This document shows positions 58,565-64,000 of a stretch of 64,000 nt of DNA, piece after piece. The stretch's first letter is position 1, and each line of letters begins with the position of its first letter. Origin of the DNA: Cavia porcellus (lineage: Eukaryota; Chordata; Mammalia; Rodentia; Caviidae); assembly GCF_034190915.1 (NCBI RefSeq), contig NW_026947490.1, forward strand, positions 66,019,494 through 66,083,493, read 5' to 3'. The notes beneath the pieces were generated by a model. The model was given only the letters and a program-made list of their open reading frames with translations, did no database searches and was not told where the DNA came from. Both the position numbers and the translations under genes were made by a program.

Positions 58565-59121
58565 TAGGACAGTGAGCCATCCTGTGGGGACAGCACAGGA
58601 CACATCAGGACTGTGGATGTGTAGGCAAGAATCGAGCTGGGAGGTGAAGCAGGGCCAAGCCGAGGAGGGCCTGAAGGAGGCACCTCCACCTTTGTTCAGA
58701 AGAACGTGATGATGTCAGAGCGTGGGCCCAGGCTCTCACAGTGGGGGACAGGGGACCTTCTGCAAGCCTCCGAGGAGGGGTGGAGGAGGTCTTCAATTCC
58801 CCTGATTAGCTTTGGGACCCAGTCAGAAGCATCTGTGTGCATCTGGGTGGGTCACGGAGGCACAAACTGGGGGTTATTTCTGATCCGTGGCCCTTTCCTT
58901 CCTGGAACTTTTCTATGCTGCTTACTGGCTTCATGAACAGAACAGCTTTGGTTCTCTGTGCCCTGCCACCTTGACATCTCTACTTGAAGCCAGCCAAGCA
59001 ACCTCTCCTCCTCTAAGCAAAGCTCACTGATAACCCACCAGAGTTAGCCACTGATTGTACCGGTGGATAAAGGCAAGTGGCTCCCTAGAGGCCACCCAGC
59101 TGCCATCTGGACAGCACCAGG
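58563..59121. other. Single-copy sequence, nothing recognised
   Basis: No repeat or coding domain was seen. Confidence 0.4.
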
Positions 59122-59540
59122 TGTGTTAGTCACTTTGGCTGGGACAAAGTACTTGACATAGGCAATTTAAAGAGGTTTATTTGGCTCACGGACTTGGTGT
59201 CTCAGTCCATGGTCTGCTGGTTTCCAGGCAGTAGCAATGTGGTAGAAAGACATGGTAAAGGACAGCTGCTCGATCCACAGCAGCCTGGAAGCAGAGAGAA
59301 AGCAAGAGAAGCAGAGAGGCAGGAGCTAGTGGCAAGAATGCATCCTTCTCAGCCACTTCCCCTGAGGCCCACTTCCTCCCACCAGGCTCGCCTGCCAGCA
59401 GCACATTCAGCTGTGAACACATCACTGGTGGATCCACTGGTACACGCAGCATTCCTGTGACCCCTCCAGCCACTTTCCAAAAGCCCCACCCCCATACACA
59501 CTGGGGAGTCACTGAGAATGTCTTTGTCTCTAACGTGGCC
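59122..59540 (-). mobile_element. MaLR-type LTR, antisense
   Basis: The plus strand starts 'tgtgttagtcactttggctg' and continues 'gaggtttatttggctcacgg', 'tctcagtccatggtctgctg', 'cctcccaccaggctcgcctg', 'attcagctgtgaacacatca' and 'gccactttccaaaagcccca'. This is the reversed MaLR layout and closely parallels 14285-14705. Confidence 0.8.
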
Positions 59541-59559
59541 TCAGTGGAGGGAAAATATC

Positions 59560-60125
59560 CTGTCACCTAGTCGAACTGTGTCTGAGCTTCTGATCTAGAA
59601 AACTGCAAAAACAATAAAAATGGTTGTTGCTTTAGACCACTGCACTTTGGAGTTTTCAACATGAAGCTTTGCAATCTTAGGTAAGTAGAACAAAATGTGG
59701 AACTTAGAAATAGATTGCTGCTCTGAGAAATGCCCCATGTGTGGCCTTAGCTTTGGAATGAAACACTGGGCCAAATCTGAGAACCCTCAAGATCAGTAAT
59801 CAAAGCTTAAAGGACCCCAAAGATGCTGTTGATGGAAGTTTGGAAGACAGGAAGGAACATGCTGCCCTGAAATGTTGGCTACTTTGTCACCTGTGGTACA
59901 CATGGGAACTAAGAAGGTTCCTCGTGAGTGCCTGGGTCTGGCTGAGGAGACTCCAGCAGGAGACAGATGCCACTACTGGCTTCTTCCAGCTGCCGGTAAG
60001 AGGCTGGAGGAAGAGAGGAACCCGGGGAAGAGCTATCAGGGGTGCAGAGCTGAGAGGAAATGTCAGGACTCTGGATGTGGCAGTGGACTTATTCCTCGTC
60101 AAAACTCTTAGCAAAAGTGTCTCAA
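59560..60125 (+). mobile_element. MaLR LTR 3' end and internal region, first part
   Basis: 'aataaaaatggttgttgctt' and 'tagaccactgcactttggag' match the 3' end of an MLT1-type LTR. They are followed by diverged MLT1-internal-like sequence ('agatgctgttgatggaagtt', 'ggcttcttccagctgccggt'). The element is cut at 60126 by a B1-ID SINE and seems to resume at about 60286. There is no open gag-like frame. Confidence 0.45.
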
Positions 60126-60285
60126 CCAGCAGAGTTTGATGGTACCCACCTGTAATCCCAGCACACGGGGAGGCTAAAGACAGGAGGATCACAAATTCAA
60201 GCCCTGTCTCAAAACACGAAAAGAGTGGGGATGTAGCTCAGTATGAAGGCCCTGGATTCGTTCCCCAGTGCTGGAGTTGGAGGAC
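60126..60285 (+). mobile_element. Composite B1-ID SINE (B1-dID type)
   Basis: The B1-like half ('tgatggtacccacctgtaat', 'cccagcacacggggaggcta', 'gacaggaggatcacaaattc', 'aagccctgtctcaaaacacg') passes directly into an ID half ('gagtggggatgtagctcagt', 'ggattcgttccccagtgctg'). This is the sense-orientation copy and shows the fusion order clearly. It lies within the MaLR internal region, so it is the younger of the two. Confidence 0.8.
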
Positions 60286-60900
60286 CGTGGCCAGAAAAGG
60301 TTCAAGACAAGGATCAAATCTGCACAGCAGGGACTTGGGTAGAGACCTCATGTGAGTGGCTGCATGACTTTCTTTAAGATCTCTAAAATACTTAAGGCTA
60401 TGCCTAAGAGTCTTAAAACATTCTGTGTAGACTTTTTCAGCTAGCTAATAGACATTTAAGAATTTTAAAGGTGCTTCAGCCTTGCCAGTTATCAAAAGTG
60501 GAGAAAGATCAGGCTGCAAAAGAAATGGGAATTTGTCTGACTGAAAGACCATTGAAGGGGAAATATGTAATTCACGAAAATGTGAAAACACCTGTATCAG
60601 CTTGGACTTTCAAATTCAATGCAAGATGGAAGGAAGTGCTTGGACCCTGAACTTCTCTGGGGGGAAGCAGTTTGAGAAGGTTCCTCGGCTGCCAATTGGC
60701 TACTCCTTAGGAAGAGACCAAGTCAGGAGGCCCCGAGGGCAGGACTTTGCTCCATCAGAGGGCTGGAGATATGTGATTGGCTGGATTTGCACACTGTCAC
60801 CGACCAGTCACTGGCTGCTTGACCCTGATGTCTGCTCTTCACCTCCTTGGAATGGAGGCTGTTAAGGAGTCCTCCTCACCTAGGGTCACCATGCTGGTTG
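60286..60900 (+). mobile_element. MaLR internal region, second part (tentative)
   Basis: Sequence texture and words such as 'gaaatgggaatttgtctgac', 'gagatatgtgattggctgga' and 'ccttggaatggaggctgtta' resemble old MLT1-type internal DNA. Exact family and end are unclear. Confidence 0.35.
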
Positions 60901-61326
60901 AGCATGAGGAGCACGCCTTTATCTCTCTGTTGCACAGGCCTTTAGTATGAGAGGAACCAGGTTTGAAAAAACCTATCCAGCTGGACCAGACCTGCTCTCA
61001 GAAATGAGATCCTGACCCTTGGACCTGAGCCTGTGGCTGTGACAGGAAAAGGCTGGGTTGGAAGGTCTCTGTACTTACGTGTGGAAACCGCGTGACATAG
61101 GGTGAGCCGTGGAGGAGTAAATAGGCTGAGTTCCTCAGTATGGACCCATTGTCTCTGGGTGAGGGTCACAAAGGAGATGGGTTTGAAGTTTATCCAGTTC
61201 AAATGCAAAATGAAGGCTTTTTAGGTGAATCCTTGGGTCTATTGATAATCTATCAGCATTTAAATTCTGGAAAAGCTAAACTGGATTAAACTGGATTCTG
61301 AGCTAAGCAGGTCACTGTATATCCCC
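60901..61326. other. Single-copy or unrecognised repeat sequence
   Basis: It may continue the old MaLR internal region ('ctggaccagacctgctctca'), but the evidence is weak. No gene was seen. Confidence 0.3.
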
Positions 61327-61405
61327 CTCTTCTCTCTCTCTCTGTCTCTCTCTCTTTCTCTCTCTCCTTCCTCTTTCTATCCTTCCTTTTTCTTTCCTCC
61401 CTCCC
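61327..61405. repeat. (TC)n/pyrimidine-rich low-complexity tract
   Basis: TCTC runs with CTTT and CCTT interruptions on the plus strand lie directly next to an antisense ID SINE. Confidence 0.8.
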
Positions 61406-61407
61406 TT

Positions 61408-61485
61408 CCGGTGGGAATAGAGCCCAAGCCCTCACACATGCTAGTCAAGCACTCTGCCACTCAGCCACATCCTGACTTTTGGGGG
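61408..61485 (-). mobile_element. ID SINE, antisense
   Basis: 'ggtgggaatagagcccaagc', 'cctcacacatgctagtcaag' and 'cactctgccactcagccaca' are the reverse of the ID element. The pyrimidine tract to the left takes the place of its A-rich tail. Confidence 0.75.
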
Positions 61486-63084
61486 GCTACAGGTCCTGCC
61501 ACTTCATGGAGAAAGCAATGCATGGTTTAAGACTTGCATGCAGGCAGCAAGGAGCCCTTGTGGCTTGGATGGCTTCCAGGATGGTCTAAAGAGTAACATG
61601 GAAGAGTAGATTTTCCAACTACTAATGGGCTCTACTCTGAGGTCTTTTTCCTGGGAAGCCACGTGGACTCAGGAGAACAAGGTACCAAACCAGGAGTCCA
61701 GAGCTACGCTGGCCCTATTACAACCCCTGGGGAACAGCTCTGTGGCTCTGTGTGCTTTTCTCTTAGCTCTCTGGTTTTATTGGATTGTCTCTGTTCATTT
61801 GTTCCCCTAAAAACTGAATGACCTGTGTCTCCTGGAAACAGTTACAAATGATGATTAAACCCGGATCCTAAGGCCAGGGCCCCAGGGGCAGAATGGCTGT
61901 CCTGAGTAGGAAAGAGGTCCTGAAGACCGAGTCTCATTTTCCAGAAGTTCCCTGCCCAGGGCTCCGTCTGCCAGAAACTCGGTATGTGCTCTTTCAGCTC
62001 TTCCTGTGAGTAACAGAATCAAATGGATTACGTTGCACATTCCTAATTGCCTTGAGTGAGACTGTGAAAAAGAACGTTTTCCTGCTCTGTGCAGTTTAGT
62101 TATTATAAAGAAAGTAAAGCAAAGTGTTTAAGAGACCAAAACTAAACTTTGCTTTAGGGATAAAGGCTGGAGTTCTCAGATATGCAGTTACCAGCCATGG
62201 CTGTGTGGCTATTCTGAAAAAGTGACCACAGAGAACACAGTGACTGAGAGAGGAGAGCGGGGAGGCCGAAGCGCTCCTGGCAGGGGAGCGGCGCATCAGA
62301 ACTGGCACAGGAGCTGGGTCCTTATTTTCTCCTCGTAACTTTTTCCAAAGTGAGTGCTCTGCTATAGAAGTGTCAAGCACTTTCCGAATGACATTCCAGA
62401 TAGAGACTGTGGACCCGGGCTTCTGAGAAAGCACTTAAAACCCACCTTCGGAGCAGCTTTCGGCACCTGGGGCCCTGATGTCAGAAAAGGCGAAGGTGGC
62501 AGCTGGTGCTGGCGAGGGGACAGGGTAGAGACTGCCTCAGCCAAGAGGCGGCATGGCTCATCTTTTTCCTAACATGATGTTGCCGTTAATGACAGAAGCC
62601 TGGGGAAGACAGGTTATAAATTTGGAATCACTACTTTTACTCAAAATTAGGTGTGAACTCTATTCTAAGAGGGAGAGGGATGAGTCCACATGGCTGGACT
62701 GGCCATGGTGCACAGAAGGCTGCTGGGCTCGCAGACCTGGCTGATGCCAGGGACCCTGGGCCCATCTGCTCCCTCGGGACCTGGGCTGCCGTGCCGCAGA
62801 CAGAAGGTGGTGTTGTGTGTGACACTAGGCTCAGAGCAGAATTCGGGAAGCTCCACCTTGCTAACCGCTCTGTGTGCAGGCCCTGGCTCCCTTCTGGGGC
62901 TCTTAGGTCCTGCAGTGATACCGCAGGCACAGGGAGCACAACTGTAGCTCTTGTTCTAGGGACAAACATGGTTGCTCCTGGAACTGTAGGTGTTGGAGCA
63001 CAGAAGGCCACGGGCCTTTTGTTTGCCAGTAGAAAGGCTGCAGCTTGGTTCTCCTTGGCTGGGATCCGGAGAAGGTGAACATAT
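61486..63084. other. Single-copy sequence, no gene recognised
   Basis: Frames up to 158 codons (62637-63113, minus) have no domain and overlap others. CpG density around 62230-62530 is slightly raised, but not to island level. Confidence 0.4.
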
Positions 63085-63104
63085 GCACACACACACACAC
63101 ACAG
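63085..63104. repeat. Short (CA)n microsatellite
   Basis: Ten CA units. Confidence 0.9.
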
Positions 63105-63656
63105 TGGGCACACTTCCCTGGTTTTGCTTAAGAGCAGCCTTCATGTGGCAAAGTGTCCCTGCTGCCACTTTCTCACCCGTCTGCTACGGAGGTGGCCTCA
63201 CAGGTGAAGTGCTCACGTCCTGCTAATCAGCTCCAGTGCCAGGGACAATATAAGCAGCAAGGTGGGTTATGGCGGGGTGCAGGGGTACAGGGATCCCGGT
63301 GCAGCTCCCATCAGATGCCTTCCGGGGAACCTTGGACTCTGGTCCAGCTGGGCTTGGTTGAATGTGGAACCCTCTTCAACAGGCATCAGATGTGACCAAA
63401 GCACTGTGTCCTCAGCAGCCCCAGTCTGATCCAGGGCCTGGGACTTGCTCTTCCAGAGTGACAGGGTGTCTTCTCCTGTCCCTGGCCACATTCTTCTGGA
63501 CCCTTCCTTTGGACCAATCAGTACACAAAGATCATCAGCATATAACTAACCTTTCAGTGTTTCTCCAGTAACATATTATATATTTCATAAATTTTTTTAT
63601 GAAAAATGACTTAGAAAACAATTTATTGCTAGAAAGCTACAGAATCTTCAGACTTT

Positions 63657-63657
<1 letters not shown>
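63105..63657. other. Single-copy sequence, nothing recognised
   Basis: No repeats or domains were seen. The right end is AT-rich. Confidence 0.4.
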
Positions 63658-63696
<39 letters not shown>

Positions 63697-63706
63697 ACAC
63701 ACACAT
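63658..63706. repeat. (CA)n microsatellite
   Basis: About 24 CA units with a single AT interruption at 63691-63692. Confidence 0.95.
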
Positions 63707-64000
63707 CGTGAACTTTTACAATCATAGATTAATACTGAAGTCTTAGGAGAGCTTTTAATGAGTCCCTTCCCATGTTGTCCCTATGAGACACGATTGTTAA
63801 ACACAACTGGGGAGCGGAGTTACGAGCTCAGGGGTCCAGGAGGTCCCCTGCCATTTATGGGCCTGGATCATACTAATAGCCCAAAGTTGGTGTTGATCGG
63901 CCTCAGTGGGGCTTGTCGAAACCCAGTAGTTGTATAACTCTCTGACTAGTGGACCCCACTGGGATCTATATATTTAATTTCAAGACCTTAATTCATGAGT
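63707..64000. other. Single-copy sequence, nothing recognised
   Basis: AT-rich end of the window. Confidence 0.4.

Noticed and set aside
1..64000. CRISPR array, operon or bacterial-type features
   Set aside because: No direct repeats with regular unique spacers exist, and the repeat content is clearly mammalian. Tandem arrays here are microsatellites.

Overview
The window is 64 kb of non-coding mammalian nuclear DNA with no protein-coding gene I can recognise. The many open frames are short. They lack family motifs, several open only with a non-ATG codon, and they overlap repeats or GC-rich DNA. The repeats point to a non-murid rodent of the squirrel or beaver side of the order. There are tRNA-derived ID SINEs, 7SL-derived B1 or proto-B1 SINEs, and several composite B1-ID SINEs. 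MaLR-type LTRs are abundant, and the older MIR, L2, L1 and hAT-Charlie repeats common to placental mammals are also present. I cannot name the species or the chromosomal locus.

Layout. 1-19 kb is mostly single-copy sequence with scattered SINEs, MIRs and three MaLR LTRs. 19.16-21.55 kb is a nearly complete MaLR retrotransposon: two LTRs, a Leu-tRNA-like primer-binding site, a degenerate internal region and a perfect 5-bp target duplication. 21.6-33 kb is single-copy sequence with several MIRs, an hAT-Charlie fragment, another MaLR LTR and two ID SINEs. A solo ERV2/ERVK-like LTR with a perfect 6-bp duplication lies at 33.68-34.08 kb. 35-48 kb holds an antisense L1 piece, a young ID insertion with a 15-bp duplication, microsatellites, MaLR LTRs and L2/MIR remnants. 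49.4-50.6 kb is a CpG island containing a strong CTCF-type motif, and 52.4-52.8 kb is a second CpG-rich patch. Between the two CpG patches, at about 52.17-52.42 kb, is an AT-rich block resembling a conserved regulatory element. 53-64 kb returns to single-copy sequence plus L2, MIR, MaLR LTRs and an internal MaLR region split by a B1-ID SINE.

Interpretation. This looks like intergenic or long-intron sequence. The most likely functional part is 49.4-52.8 kb (CpG islands, CTCF motif, AT-rich candidate element), which could be the promoter of a gene or non-coding RNA that I cannot identify. I found no CRISPR, operon, structural RNA gene or coding system, and nothing I would call a new biological system. 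The clearest direct observations are the three intact insertion structures with matching target duplications and the CTCF-type motif.
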